A stretch of 64,000 nucleotides of DNA from Bacillus mycoides (lineage in GTDB: Bacteria; Bacillota; Bacilli; Bacillales; Bacillaceae_G), in the NCBI RefSeq assembly GCF_018742245.1, contig NZ_CP036132.1, positions 4,273,001 to 4,337,000 of the forward strand. The letters run 5' to 3'. Shown one piece after another: positions 56,718 to 64,000 of this stretch (positions are counted from its first letter, which is position 1; every line of letters begins with the position of its first letter). The position numbers and the translations under genes are program-made. The notes below the pieces were generated by a model. The model did not search any database. It was not told the origin of the DNA and saw only the letters and a program-made list of their open reading frames with translations.

Positions 56718-57557
56718 CTACCTATCCTCAAATGATTGTAATAACAGGCACTCTTTCATATGAGATGCGAAATAAATTTTGCGCGCAAGTGGTGGTTCAA
56801 TAGAAATCACATGTACATTTCCTTGCCTTACCGCTTGCTCTACCACCATTTCCGGAAGTAAAGTAATACCAAGGCCAGCTTTTACCATTGCAAGCATCGG
56901 TTCTGCATAAGATGTTTCAACAGCTATAGTTGGTTTTACACCTATATCGTGAAACACATTCATAATCATTTTCCTTACATCGCATATTTCTGGGTATACA
57001 ATTAGCTTTTCATTTTGCAACTCTTCCATTTGGATTACCCTTTTCGCCCTATACGGATGATCATTCGAAACAGCACAAACGATTTTTTCTTCCCGCATTT
57101 CTTTTATATACGTAGCGCCTTCTACTACTGAATCGATGAACATCGCTTCAATTTTTCGCTCTTTAAATAACTCCATTAATACTTTCGTATGCTCAATTTT
57201 CCATTCTATTTCATATATATCCTCTAATAAGTCTTTACACTTTGATATGTAATGAGCCGCTAAACTCGGTAATATACCTATTGAAATTTTCCGCTTCTCT
57301 TGATATTCCTTCATTTCCGTTTTCACTGCATTTATTTGCTCCAAAATCGGTAACATTCTTTTTATAAATAACTCTCCAGCTTTTGTTAATTCTACCCCTT
57401 GAGCGGAACGTTTTAATAAAGTAACCTCTAAGTCAGCTTCTAATCTTTGAATTTGTTTACTAAGCGCTGGTTGTGAAATATGTAAAAGCTTACTCGCTTT
57501 TGATAAACTTCGCGTATGTTTTACTTCAATAAACGATCGTACTGCCTCCAAATCCAT
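56718..57557 (-). CDS. LysR-family transcriptional regulator
   Basis: 279 residues: N-terminal winged helix (about 1-60) with the signature SLSKASKLLHISQPALSKQI and QRLEADLEVTLLKRS, then a periplasmic-binding-like effector domain (about 88-270). ATG at 57557 with AGAGGTGTGT upstream; six extra codons are excluded. It is divergent from an EamA transporter gene across 124 bases, the standard arrangement in which the LysR protein controls its neighbour. A small palindrome at 57578-57587 could be part of its operator. Confidence 0.9.
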   Translation of the reverse strand: MDLEAVRSFIEVKHTRSLSKASKLLHISQPALSKQIQRLEADLEVTLLKRSAQGVELTKAGELFIKRMLPILEQINAVKTEMKEYQEKRKISIGILPSLAAHYISKCKDLLEDIYEIEWKIEHTKVLMELFKERKIEAMFIDSVVEGATYIKEMREEKIVCAVSNDHPYRAKRVIQMEELQNEKLIVYPEICDVRKMIMNVFHDIGVKPTIAVETSYAEPMLAMVKAGLGITLLPEMVVEQAVRQGNVHVISIEPPLARKIYFASHMKECLLLQSFEDR

Positions 57558-57577
57558 CCTACACACCTCTAACAAAA

Positions 57578-57587
57578 AGTTATAACT
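57578..57587. promoter_or_regulatory. palindrome in the LysR/EamA divergent promoter
   Basis: AGTTATAACT, 21 bases upstream of the LysR gene start. LysR sites are usually T-N11-A within a partial dyad; assignment is by position only. Confidence 0.3.
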
Positions 57588-57681
57588 GCCATAAAAAATC
57601 GATATTTCCTTCTACAAAGAATTACTCTTTATACTTATTTCATCAACTTACTATAACGAAATAGAAAGGAGAATGATACTT

Positions 57682-58626
57682 TTGGCAAAAAAACAAATGT
57701 TACTCGGATCCCTTCTATGCTTACTTGCTGTAACCGCTTGGGGATTTATGTTTCCTGTGATGGCAAATGCCTTGCAATTTATAGATCCATTCTTCTTCAC
57801 AACTATCCGATACGGATCAGCAGCTATTATTTTCCTTATTCTGCTCTTAATTATCGAAGGGAAAAATTCTCTCCGCTTAGAAAAAAGAACATTTTCTTTA
57901 TTCTTTTACGGAACATTCGGTTTCGCTGGGTATGGATTTCTCGTTTTCTACGGACAACAACTTGCTGGGCCTTCCGGAGCGATTCATGCGGCTATGATTC
58001 AGTCTCTTATGCCACTTATCGCTCTGTTATTGCAATGGATAACAAAAAATCGCCGGCCAGGGTACTACACATTTTTCTGTATGTTCGTTGCATTACTCGG
58101 TGTTATGCTTGTCATTTCAAAAGGAAATATTGACTTATTATTCGGAGCTGCAGGTCACCTATCAACGAATATATTTATGTTATGCGGCGTTACTTGCTGG
58201 GTAATTTACACGAATGGCGGTGCTAATTTCAAGTCTTGGTCACCACTTAGATACACAACATTAACTTGTTTATTCGGTTCTATTTCACTCGTTATAATCG
58301 TTACTGCATTAACAATCACAAATATAATTTCTGTACCGTCAATGCATACAGTTATGAGCGTTCGTTTTGAACTCTTTTATATGTCGATTGTTGCGGGGGT
58401 TATCGCTGTATTTTGCTGGAACACGGGAAATCGATATATTTCATCTATTAACGGCATATTATTTATGAATTTAGTTCCTGTACTTGCACTTATCGGTTCT
58501 ATGTTTCAAGGTTATACTGTCGATAACATAGAAATTGCCGGCGCCTCATTCACAATTATTGCGCTAGTATGCAACAATTTATGGCAAAGAAAACAACATA
58601 TAAAAATCCCCACCTCAATTCGTTAG
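57682..58626 (+). CDS. EamA/DMT-family transporter
   Basis: 314 residues, ten membrane segments in two EamA repeats, with the typical WG near the N terminus (TAWGFMFPVMANALQF) and GPSGAIHAAMIQSLMPLI in segment four. DMT permeases export amino acids or metabolites, or import sugars; the substrate is open. TTG at 57682 is the better-placed start relative to AAAGGAG; the ATG three codons earlier is too close. The C-terminal residues IKIPTSIR are encoded by the terminator hairpin. Divergent from LysR. Confidence 0.88.
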   Translation: MAKKQMLLGSLLCLLAVTAWGFMFPVMANALQFIDPFFFTTIRYGSAAIIFLILLLIIEGKNSLRLEKRTFSLFFYGTFGFAGYGFLVFYGQQLAGPSGAIHAAMIQSLMPLIALLLQWITKNRRPGYYTFFCMFVALLGVMLVISKGNIDLLFGAAGHLSTNIFMLCGVTCWVIYTNGGANFKSWSPLRYTTLTCLFGSISLVIIVTALTITNIISVPSMHTVMSVRFELFYMSIVAGVIAVFCWNTGNRYISSINGILFMNLVPVLALIGSMFQGYTVDNIEIAGASFTIIALVCNNLWQRKQHIKIPTSIR

Positions 58627-58638
58627 GTGGGGATTTTT
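58602..58638. terminator. bidirectional terminator EamA / refsZ
   Basis: 14-bp perfect stem AAAAATCCCCACCT with its complement, nine-base loop; contains the EamA stop and the last base of refsZ. Confidence 0.9.
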
Positions 58639-59276
58639 CACATATGAACAACTCTTGGCAGTTCATAATACATACTCGCTTTATATAATGTTCGTTCCAT
58701 CCATTGCTCAATTTCCTTCGTATACATTTCTAAGAAAAACGTCTCAGATGGAAATGAGTGTAGCACCTCTGATATATATTGTGGATATAAAAACGGCATA
58801 TTCATCATGCCTTTTAATTGCGTCATAAACATTGTAAAAGATACCTTCTTAAATTCTTGCTTCATTTGTCCTTGTTTAATGATTTGCTCTATATAATATC
58901 TTTCTCTAGAAAAATAAACGGTCATCACTTCACGAATTAATGTCGTATCAAGCGAAAGCTCTCTATAAAAAAAACGTGTCAGTTCTCTATTATCAAATTG
59001 ATATCGTAAAATCCCGCGCACCATTTGCACCATCACATCTTTAGCCGATAAATATTCTCTCTGTTCAAATGACGTTTCAATGATTTGAATATATCCTTCT
59101 AAAAAATCAGTAATAAGCTGTTCTAATAACCCTTGCTTTCCAGCAAAATAATATGAAATATTCGCTACATTCACATCCGCTCGCTTTGCAATGTCTCGCA
59201 CCGATGTCCCGTCATAACCTTTCGTATTAAACAACGATATTGCCGCATCAATTACCTTTTGTTTCGTCTGCTTCAT
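58638..59276 (-). CDS. refsZ: RefsZ, TetR-type forespore septation regulator
   Basis: 212 residues. TetR helix-turn-helix (about 8-54: AISLFNTKGYDGTSVRDIAKR, ADVNVANISYYFAGKQG) and a C-terminal dimer domain with the characteristic YPQYISEVLHSFPSE (about 173-187) also found in B. subtilis RefsZ (YttP), which binds sites near oriC and affects FtsZ-ring position during sporulation. ATG at 59276 after AGGAAG. Neighbour ytsP supports the name. No RefsZ-box near it could be seen. Confidence 0.9.
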   Translation of the reverse strand: MKQTKQKVIDAAISLFNTKGYDGTSVRDIAKRADVNVANISYYFAGKQGLLEQLITDFLEGYIQIIETSFEQREYLSAKDVMVQMVRGILRYQFDNRELTRFFYRELSLDTTLIREVMTVYFSRERYYIEQIIKQGQMKQEFKKVSFTMFMTQLKGMMNMPFLYPQYISEVLHSFPSETFFLEMYTKEIEQWMERTLYKASMYYELPRVVHM

Positions 59277-59423
59277 GCGCTCACTTCCTCTCAATGAACA
59301 GCTATAGTTTAGATTTCTTGACTTTTAAGACAAATTCCTTTAATTTTCTATCGACAAAGTCATGTGAAATACATCGTATTTTGCTACCATTTTACATATC
59401 TCGATAAAAAGGGAGTTGTTTCC

Positions 59424-59903
59424 ATGTTTACAAAAGAAAGTTATGCAGGATCTCGTGAGCAGCAATATGAGACAGTAATTAAACAACTGGATGCATTATT
59501 AACTGGCGAACCGAACGTAGTCGCAAACTTATCAAATGCGTCCGCACTATTAAATCAATTTTTAGATCGCGTTAATTGGGTTGGCTTTTATGTAACAGAA
59601 GGAAATCAGCTCGTTCTTGGACCATTCCAAGGAATGCCAGCTTGCGTGCGTATTCCGTTCGGACGCGGTGTTTGCGGCGTTGCAGCTGAAACAAAAACAA
59701 CGCAACTTGTAGCAGATGTTCACCAATTTCCAGGACATATCGCTTGCGATAGTGCCTCTAATTCTGAAATCGTTGTACCGATTCTGAAAGAAGGAAATAT
59801 CATTGGTGTACTTGATATTGATAGTCCTGAAAAAAATCGTTTCGATGAAGTAGATCAGCATTATTTAGAAAAGTTTGTGGAAACACTCCTAAAACATATT
59901 TAA
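59424..59903 (+). CDS. ytsP: free methionine-(R)-sulfoxide reductase, GAF type
   Basis: 159-residue single GAF domain of the fRMsr group, which reduces free L-methionine-R-sulfoxide. The three cysteines lie in the usual places: MPACVRIPFGRGVCGVAA (two) and HIACDSASNSEIVVP (one), with GVLDIDSPEKNRF after. ATG at 59424 after AAGGGAG; 20 codons further upstream are not conserved. Divergent from refsZ; shares the terminator with megL. Fits ytsP position in B. subtilis. Confidence 0.92.
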   Translation: MFTKESYAGSREQQYETVIKQLDALLTGEPNVVANLSNASALLNQFLDRVNWVGFYVTEGNQLVLGPFQGMPACVRIPFGRGVCGVAAETKTTQLVADVHQFPGHIACDSASNSEIVVPILKEGNIIGVLDIDSPEKNRFDEVDQHYLEKFVETLLKHI

Positions 59904-59909
59904 AAAAAG

Positions 59910-59966
59910 AAAAGAGTGAGTTATCGATTAAGTACGTAACGTACGAAACCGATAGCTCACTCTTTT
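59910..59966. terminator. bidirectional terminator ytsP / megL
   Basis: AAAAGAGTGAG-T-TATCG with CGATA-G-CTCACTCTTTT (16 bp), with an inner GTACG-TAA-CGTAC hairpin; a three-tier structure overlapping neither stop. Confidence 0.86.
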
Positions 59967-61145
59967 TTATTGATTACTAACCGTAGATATCTTCTTTAGT
60001 GCCTGTTCTAAATCAGAAACGATATCTTCCCATGATTCTAAGCCGACAGATAGGCGTATTAAATTATCGAAAATACCCATTTCTTTTCTTAGTTCAGCCG
60101 GAATAGCTGCATGTGTCATCGTCGCTGGATGCTGAATTAATGTTTCTGTATCACCTAAACTTACGGCAATTGTAATAAAATGGAGGTCATTGATAAACGA
60201 CTGTGTTTCCTCTTTCCCGCCTTTAATTGAAAAAGAAATAACGCCCCCGCCTCGTTTCATTTGCCGATATGCTAATTCCCCTTCCGGATACCAAACACCT
60301 TCTACCGCTTCATGATTTTTCAAAAACGATACAATTTTTTCCGCATTATCACAATGACGATCCATTCTTACTGCTAATGTTTTTAATCCGCGTAACAATA
60401 ACCACGCGTCAAACGGCGCCATAATACCGCCGATATCTTTTCGCATCGGACGGATTTTGTTAGCTAACGCTTTCGTTCTACAAATTGTTACACCCGCTAC
60501 AACATCCCCGTGACCACCAATATATTTTGTCGCACTGTGAACGACGGCGTCACAACCGAGCTCAAGAGGTCTTTGTAAATAAGGTGAACAAAACGTATTA
60601 TCGACAATAACAAGCAAGTCATTGCGCTTCGCTACTCCGATCACCTTTTCTAAATCAATTAATTTCATCGTTGGATTAATCGGTGTTTCAACGAAAATGA
60701 GCTTTGTATTTGGACGAATTTTATTTTCAATATCCGTCTCTGTCTCCATATCACAAAACGAATGAGTAATCATAAATTTTTCTTCTAATACTTCTAAAAA
60801 ACCGTAAGTACATCCATATAATCCATTTGAACAAATAATATGATCTCCAGCCTTTAGAAAACCGATTAACGTTGCTGAAATGGCTGCCATACCTGAACCA
60901 AACGCCAGCGCTTCCTCTCCACCTTCTAAAACAGCCATACGTTCTTCAAATAATTTCACAGTTGGATTCCCAAGCCTTGAATAAATATAAGATGGATCTT
61001 CTCCCGCAAAACTCGCTTCTCCTTGCTGTGCTGTCTCAAACGTAAATGTAGAAGTTTGAAATAAAGGTGGTGTTAAACTCCCTTTATTTTCATTTGATTC
61101 ATATCCGTGATGAATTAATGCTGTCTCCATATGTTTCTTTTTCAT
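59967..61145 (-). CDS. megL: methionine gamma-lyase-like PLP enzyme
   Basis: 392-residue cystathionine-synthase family enzyme. Residues 1-30 with PPLFQTSTF, the PLP-binding SGMAAISATL (about 83-92), the tell-tale Tyr-Gly-Cys of methionine gamma-lyases in GLYGCTYGF (about 107-115), VDNTFCSPYLQRP (about 180-192) and the Schiff-base Lys in VVHSATKYIGGHGD (about 200-213). The Cys adjoining the active site favours methionine gamma-lyase (to methanethiol, ammonia and 2-oxobutyrate) over synthase. GGGGG site seven bases ahead. A cre-like sequence lies at 61221-61234. Confidence 0.88.
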   Translation of the reverse strand: MKKKHMETALIHHGYESNENKGSLTPPLFQTSTFTFETAQQGEASFAGEDPSYIYSRLGNPTVKLFEERMAVLEGGEEALAFGSGMAAISATLIGFLKAGDHIICSNGLYGCTYGFLEVLEEKFMITHSFCDMETETDIENKIRPNTKLIFVETPINPTMKLIDLEKVIGVAKRNDLLVIVDNTFCSPYLQRPLELGCDAVVHSATKYIGGHGDVVAGVTICRTKALANKIRPMRKDIGGIMAPFDAWLLLRGLKTLAVRMDRHCDNAEKIVSFLKNHEAVEGVWYPEGELAYRQMKRGGGVISFSIKGGKEETQSFINDLHFITIAVSLGDTETLIQHPATMTHAAIPAELRKEMGIFDNLIRLSVGLESWEDIVSDLEQALKKISTVSNQ

Positions 61146-61220
61146 AAAAACATCCCCCTTATGTCTTTATTGCCACATATCCACCAGGAAAAATTTGATG
61201 AACGTTTTTACCACATTTTA

Positions 61221-61234
61221 TGTAAGCGTTTTAC
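61221..61234 (+). promoter_or_regulatory. cre-like site upstream of megL
   Basis: TGTAAGCGTTTTAC matches 12 of 14 cre positions. It is 76 bases upstream of megL; S-box or T-box features were looked for and not found. Confidence 0.35.
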
Positions 61235-61322
61235 TTCTGTTTCTATCTCTTCTTTTATATTGTTTTAAATTCCTTCTTGTTAATTTCCAAAATTTATCTG
61301 CATAAAACAAAAAGGGAGTCAC

Positions 61323-61351
61323 TTGACGAAACTGTAGGTAAAAGATATAAT
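61323..61351 (+). promoter_or_regulatory. SigA promoter of rpsD
   Basis: TTGACG, 17-base spacer, TATAAT: close to consensus, as expected for a ribosomal protein gene. Start site about 61358, giving a leader of about 185 nt. Confidence 0.85.
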
Positions 61352-61401
61352 AGCGTTTGTGTAAAATAAAAAGGCAGCCTTGTAATGTGAGTTTATCGTT
61401 T

Positions 61402-61475
61402 GTATTTTGTTCCTCTGCGGAGGTGTATCTCGTAACTCCCTGCTGCTGGAGCGAAGGTACATGAAAACAAAATAC
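61402..61475 (+). promoter_or_regulatory. rpsD leader structure (S4 autoregulatory type)
   Basis: An outer stem GTATTTTGTT (61402-61411) with AACAAAATAC (61466-61475) encloses CCTC-TGCG-GAGG and a GCTGCTGGAGCG segment that can form further pairs. Bacillus rpsD is known to be repressed by S4 through a leader pseudoknot; position and complexity fit. I could not confirm the pseudoknot. Confidence 0.6.
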
Positions 61476-61543
61476 CCGTAAATATCGATTACGTCTGTTT
61501 TTATTTTACGAAAATAAAAACATTTTTGAAGGAGGAGTCAACT

Positions 61544-62146
61544 ATGGCTCGTTATACAGGTCCAGCATGGAAACTGTCTCGTCGTCTTGGAATCTCTCTA
61601 AGCGGCACAGGAAAAGAATTAGAAAAACGCCCTTACGCACCAGGTCCTCACGGTCCTAACCAACGTAAGAAACTTTCAGAATACGGTTTACAATTACAAG
61701 AGAAACAAAAACTTCGTCACATGTACGGCATGACTGAGCGTCAATTCCGTCGCACATTTGACCAAGCAGGTAAAATGCCTGGTAAGCACGGCGAAAACTT
61801 CATGATCCTTCTTGAAGCTCGTCTTGACAACCTAGTTTACCGCATGGGCTTAGCTCGCACTCGTCGTGCAGCTCGCCAATTAGTAAACCACCGTCACATC
61901 ACGGTTGATGGAGCTCGCGTAGATATCCCATCTTACCGCGTTAAACCTGGTCAAACTATCGGCGTTCGCGAAAAATCTAACAGCCTTGTTGTTGTTAAAG
62001 AAGCGATCGAAGTTAACAACTTCGTACCAGAATATTTAACTTTCGATGCTGATAAGTTAGAAGCTACTTACACTCGTCACGCTGAGCGTTCTGAGTTAGC
62101 AGCTGAAATCAACGAAGCATTAATCGTAGAGTACTACTCTCGTTAA
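61544..62146 (+). CDS. rpsD: 30S ribosomal protein S4
   Basis: Primary 16S-binding protein of the small subunit body. 200 residues: [21 protein letters not shown]4 core with [20 protein letters not shown] (about 89-108), RNA-binding S4 domain [20 protein letters not shown] (by positions 112-131). No zinc CxxC pairs, so this is the C-minus form. GGAGGAG upstream of ATG at 61544. Six extra codons in frame are excluded. Strong own promoter, leader and terminator. Confidence 0.98.
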   Translation: MARYTGPAWKLSRRLGISLSGTGKELEKRPYAPGPHGPNQRKKLSEYGLQLQEKQKLRHMYGMTERQFRRTFDQAGKMPGKHGENFMILLEARLDNLVYRMGLARTRRAARQLVNHRHITVDGARVDIPSYRVKPGQTIGVREKSNSLVVVKEAIEVNNFVPEYLTFDADKLEATYTRHAERSELAAEINEALIVEYYSR

Positions 62147-62653
62147 TCTCGGTACTCTGCAAAGAGTATTATTAAAAGCCTTAGGAACCTTGTTTATCAA
62201 GGGGCCTGGGCTTTTTTTATTAAATATAGCCGGTATATGTATAGAAACGGAACAATGTAACAAAATAAAAAAGAACTGCAAGTCTATAGTTAATAAAAAT
62301 TAACCCTCTCTCTAGAATTTCATCAATTTTTTATTCACATTAATAAAAATCTCTCTTCTTCTAACAACAAAAAAATACTACATTCTACCCCATGACTCAT
62401 TTTTCTTTGTTATACTCTCCTTCCTCCCCTTTTGTTAATATTATTTTTACAACGTATTCTTTTGTACATAAACTATACCTTCCCCTTTTCTATTTACATT
62501 CAACCTTAAAAACCCCTGCATCACCCGAGCATCCGAATGAGATTAAAGAACTTAATGAACAAACTCCTTTTGGTTTGCTGAATAATTAGAACATTACATT
62601 TACAGCCACTTCCTTAAATTGGTATTATTTTCTTGTAAGGGGAGGGAAAGTTC
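62147..62653. other. stretch between rpsD and the toxin locus
   Basis: After the rpsD terminator, some 430 AT-rich bases. A 65-codon frame (62392-62589) ends in KTPASPEHPNEIKELNEQTP and looks partly protein-like at its end, but lacks a ribosome site and may be a decayed remnant. AAGGGGAGGGAAAG at 62637-62650 is the site for the toxin start. Confidence 0.45.
62174..62218 (+). terminator. rpsD terminator
   Basis: AAAAGCC-AGG-CCTTG paired with CAAGG-CCT-GGCTTTT in three short stems, followed by T7. Confidence 0.85.
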
Positions 62654-63830
62654 ATGTCTTTAAATATGTATCTCGGTGAAGTACAAGCGCAAAAGCATAT
62701 TTCTTACAAACCTTTCGTCCGTTAGCACAAGGAATCATTTACTTATGCGAAGAATTAATCCGTCAGAACAATGCCTTTCCAAGTCAATTTCAATCACAGG
62801 TAGCTTCAACAGATGTTATTGAACAAGAAATATTAGAACAAATTCGAGAAATTGACCGAATGATAGCAAGCGTCAGGCTGATAATTCAATTGAAGAAGGT
62901 GCAATGTGCGGCAAAATCCCACCACAATCAGAACAATCCTTTTGGGATAGAAATAAAAAGGATTTGAACGATGCCTGGACTGGTATTTCCACTGGTGTAG
63001 TAGATGGCGTTGTAGACGCATGGGACGGATTTGTTGCTTTGGGAGATAAAGAGACCTGGTTGAATATGCGGGATGCGATTGTAAACTATGAGGAAACACT
63101 TCCCGCTGCATGGAATGCTTTATCAGATTCATTCATGAATGAATTTTGGAATGGGGATATGGAAAGCAGAGAACATTATGCAGCTTATGCAGTCACTTCG
63201 CTACTCACTGGTTTTATTGGTAGCAAAGGTCTGGATAAAGTTGGACAAGTAGGAAAAGTAGCAGCTGTTACAAGTCTTACAAAAGGAAAATCGCTTCTAA
63301 CAAACTCCTCTGCATACAGAAATGCATTGCATATATTAAATAACTATGAATTCATACCTGGAACTCCTTTCTCATATGCAGGAGTTGGAAGTATCCAACA
63401 GTATTTGCAGAAAGCAGCTCCATATACTTATGAAGGTCCAAATGGCCCTAAGACAATAAGATTAAGAAAAGGTGAGTTGGCAGGAGACAAACATCCTGTT
63501 ACAGGTATTCCGTATGATGCAGATGGGTTCCCTATTTTTAAATCTAAGGGTGAGGTAATCCTCAAAGAGGCAGACTTTAAAAAATCTAGAACAACACATT
63601 TTAGAAAATGTAGTAAAGCATTATACGAACAAATAATAAAAGACCCTGATTTAGCTTCAAGATTTACGAAAGAAGAAATTCAAATGTTTAAACAAGGTGA
63701 AACACCAAAGCATTACACATGGCATCACCATCAAGATACTGGTAGAATGCAACTTGTAGATTATCAGATACATCACGATACTGGCCATACAGGTGGGTAT
63801 AGAATTTGGGGAAAAGATAGCGATAAATAA
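62654..63830 (+). pseudogene. LXG-type polymorphic toxin gene, broken in the N-terminal half, with intact WHH nuclease tip
   Basis: The start MSLNMYLGEVQAQ behind GGAGGGAAAG is that of B. cereus-group LXG toxins. After residue 13 the frame ends in TAG (62725), while a second frame from about 62690 carries TFRPLAQGIIYLCEELIRQN and STDVIEQEILEQIREIDRMI of the same LXG domain; from about 62872 a third frame (QADNSIEEGAMCGK) continues open to 63830. So two out-of-frame deletions removed part of the secretion domain. The tip contains KHYTWHHHQDTGRMQLVDYQ and HHDTGHTGG, the WHH group of HNH nucleases. An ATG at 62904 after AAGAAGGTG could still allow the tip to be made without the LXG part. Confidence 0.75.
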
Positions 63831-63842
63831 GGAGTGGCAAAA

Positions 63843-64000
63843 ATGAACAATATTACATGGTCCTTTATGAGTAAAACACCAGTTACAGACGAAGAAATCC
63901 AAAAGGCAGAACAATATTTTAATATTAAATTCCCCAACGATTTTGTTGCGTGCGTGAAGAAATATGACGGGGGATACCCTAACCCAAAAGTATTTGATGT
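63843..64000 (+). CDS. SUKH/SMI1-KNR4-like immunity protein, N-terminal part (cut by window edge)
   Basis: First 52 codons visible: MNNITWSFMSKTPVTDEEIQ, then AEQYFNIKFPNDFVACVKKY and DGGYPNPKVFDV. The pattern of an early helix, LP/FPxDF and DGG is that of SMI1/KNR4 (SUKH) proteins, a common immunity family for nuclease toxins. AAGGAGTGG lies seven bases before the ATG and only 12 bases separate it from the toxin stop. It most likely neutralises the WHH nuclease of the preceding gene. Confidence 0.8.
   Translation, partial: MNNITWSFMSKTPVTDEEIQKAEQYFNIKFPNDFVACVKKYDGGYPNPKVFD

Noticed and set aside
61146..61322. S-box or T-box riboswitch ahead of megL
   Set aside because: None of the conserved S-box stems, kink-turn or T-box AGGGTGGNACCGCG sequence could be found.

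Overview
The window is a low-GC Firmicute chromosome segment, almost certainly from the Bacillus cereus group. The reasons are the strong GGAGG ribosome-binding sites, a sporulation gene set (ytrH, ytrI, ytfJ, refsZ, an alpha/beta SASP), gene order matching the yt- region of Bacillus subtilis (phoPR-mdh-icd-citZ ... pyk-pfkA-accAD-ytsJ-dnaE-ytrHI-nrnA-ytpI-ytoI ... ackA-ytxK-tpx-ytfJ-ytfI ... ytcI-ssp-thiI-nifZ-ezrA ... refsZ-ytsP ... rpsD), and intergenic repeats of the bcr1 type known only from the B. cereus group. No rRNA or tRNA genes, CRISPR array, phage or insertion sequence was recognised.

Layout. 1-6.3 kb: the start of phoR, phoP, a small gene, a MaoC-like hotdog protein and the TCA genes mdh, icd and citZ, all on the minus strand. 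6.3-9.2 kb: membrane proteins YtwI, YtvI and FxsA. 9.4-19.6 kb: central metabolism and lipid precursor genes (pyk, pfkA, accA, accD), a FadR-like GntR regulator, malic enzyme and dnaE. 19.7-26.4 kb: sporulation proteins YtrH/YtrI, NrnA, YtpI, YtoI, a metallo-hydrolase and an M24 peptidase. 26.4-39.5 kb is more accessory: a lipoprotein, a DUF2785 protein, an anti-sigma remnant, a cupin/GNAT/DUF6176 operon, an XRE/membrane protein pair, ald, an SDR, a universal stress protein, a DinB protein and argGH. 39.5-40.8 kb holds yitT behind a leader of about 460 nt with four very short reading frames and five hairpins. 40.8-54.5 kb: EcsC-like protein, Nudix, ackA, ytxK, tpx, ytfJ, ytfI, NAD kinase, an amidohydrolase, acyl-CoA synthetase, SASP, thiI and nifZ. 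54.8-62.2 kb: ezrA, a divergent LysR/EamA pair, refsZ, ytsP, megL and rpsD with its leader. 62.6-64 kb: a broken LXG polymorphic toxin gene with an intact WHH-type nuclease tip and the start of a SUKH-type immunity gene.

How the genes work together. The left third is a carbon core: glycolysis exit (pfkA, pyk), malonyl-CoA supply (accDA), malate to pyruvate (ytsJ) and the citrate branch of the TCA cycle (citZ-icd-mdh). ackA, ald and megL add overflow, alanine and methionine catabolism, and CcpA-type cre candidates lie near several of these genes. thiI and nifZ form a tRNA thiolation/thiamine sulfur pair. Most transcription units end at strong hairpins, often shared by convergent genes and often overlapping the stop codons.

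The most interesting non-standard items are the multi-uORF leader of yitT, the broken toxin with retained nuclease tip and immunity gene, the 21-bp tandem operator in front of the XRE/membrane pair, a 41-bp tandem repeat that forms the 3' end of an amidohydrolase gene, bcr1-like elements with fragments inside terminators, and two enzymes (MaoC-like protein and SDR) lacking a catalytic residue.
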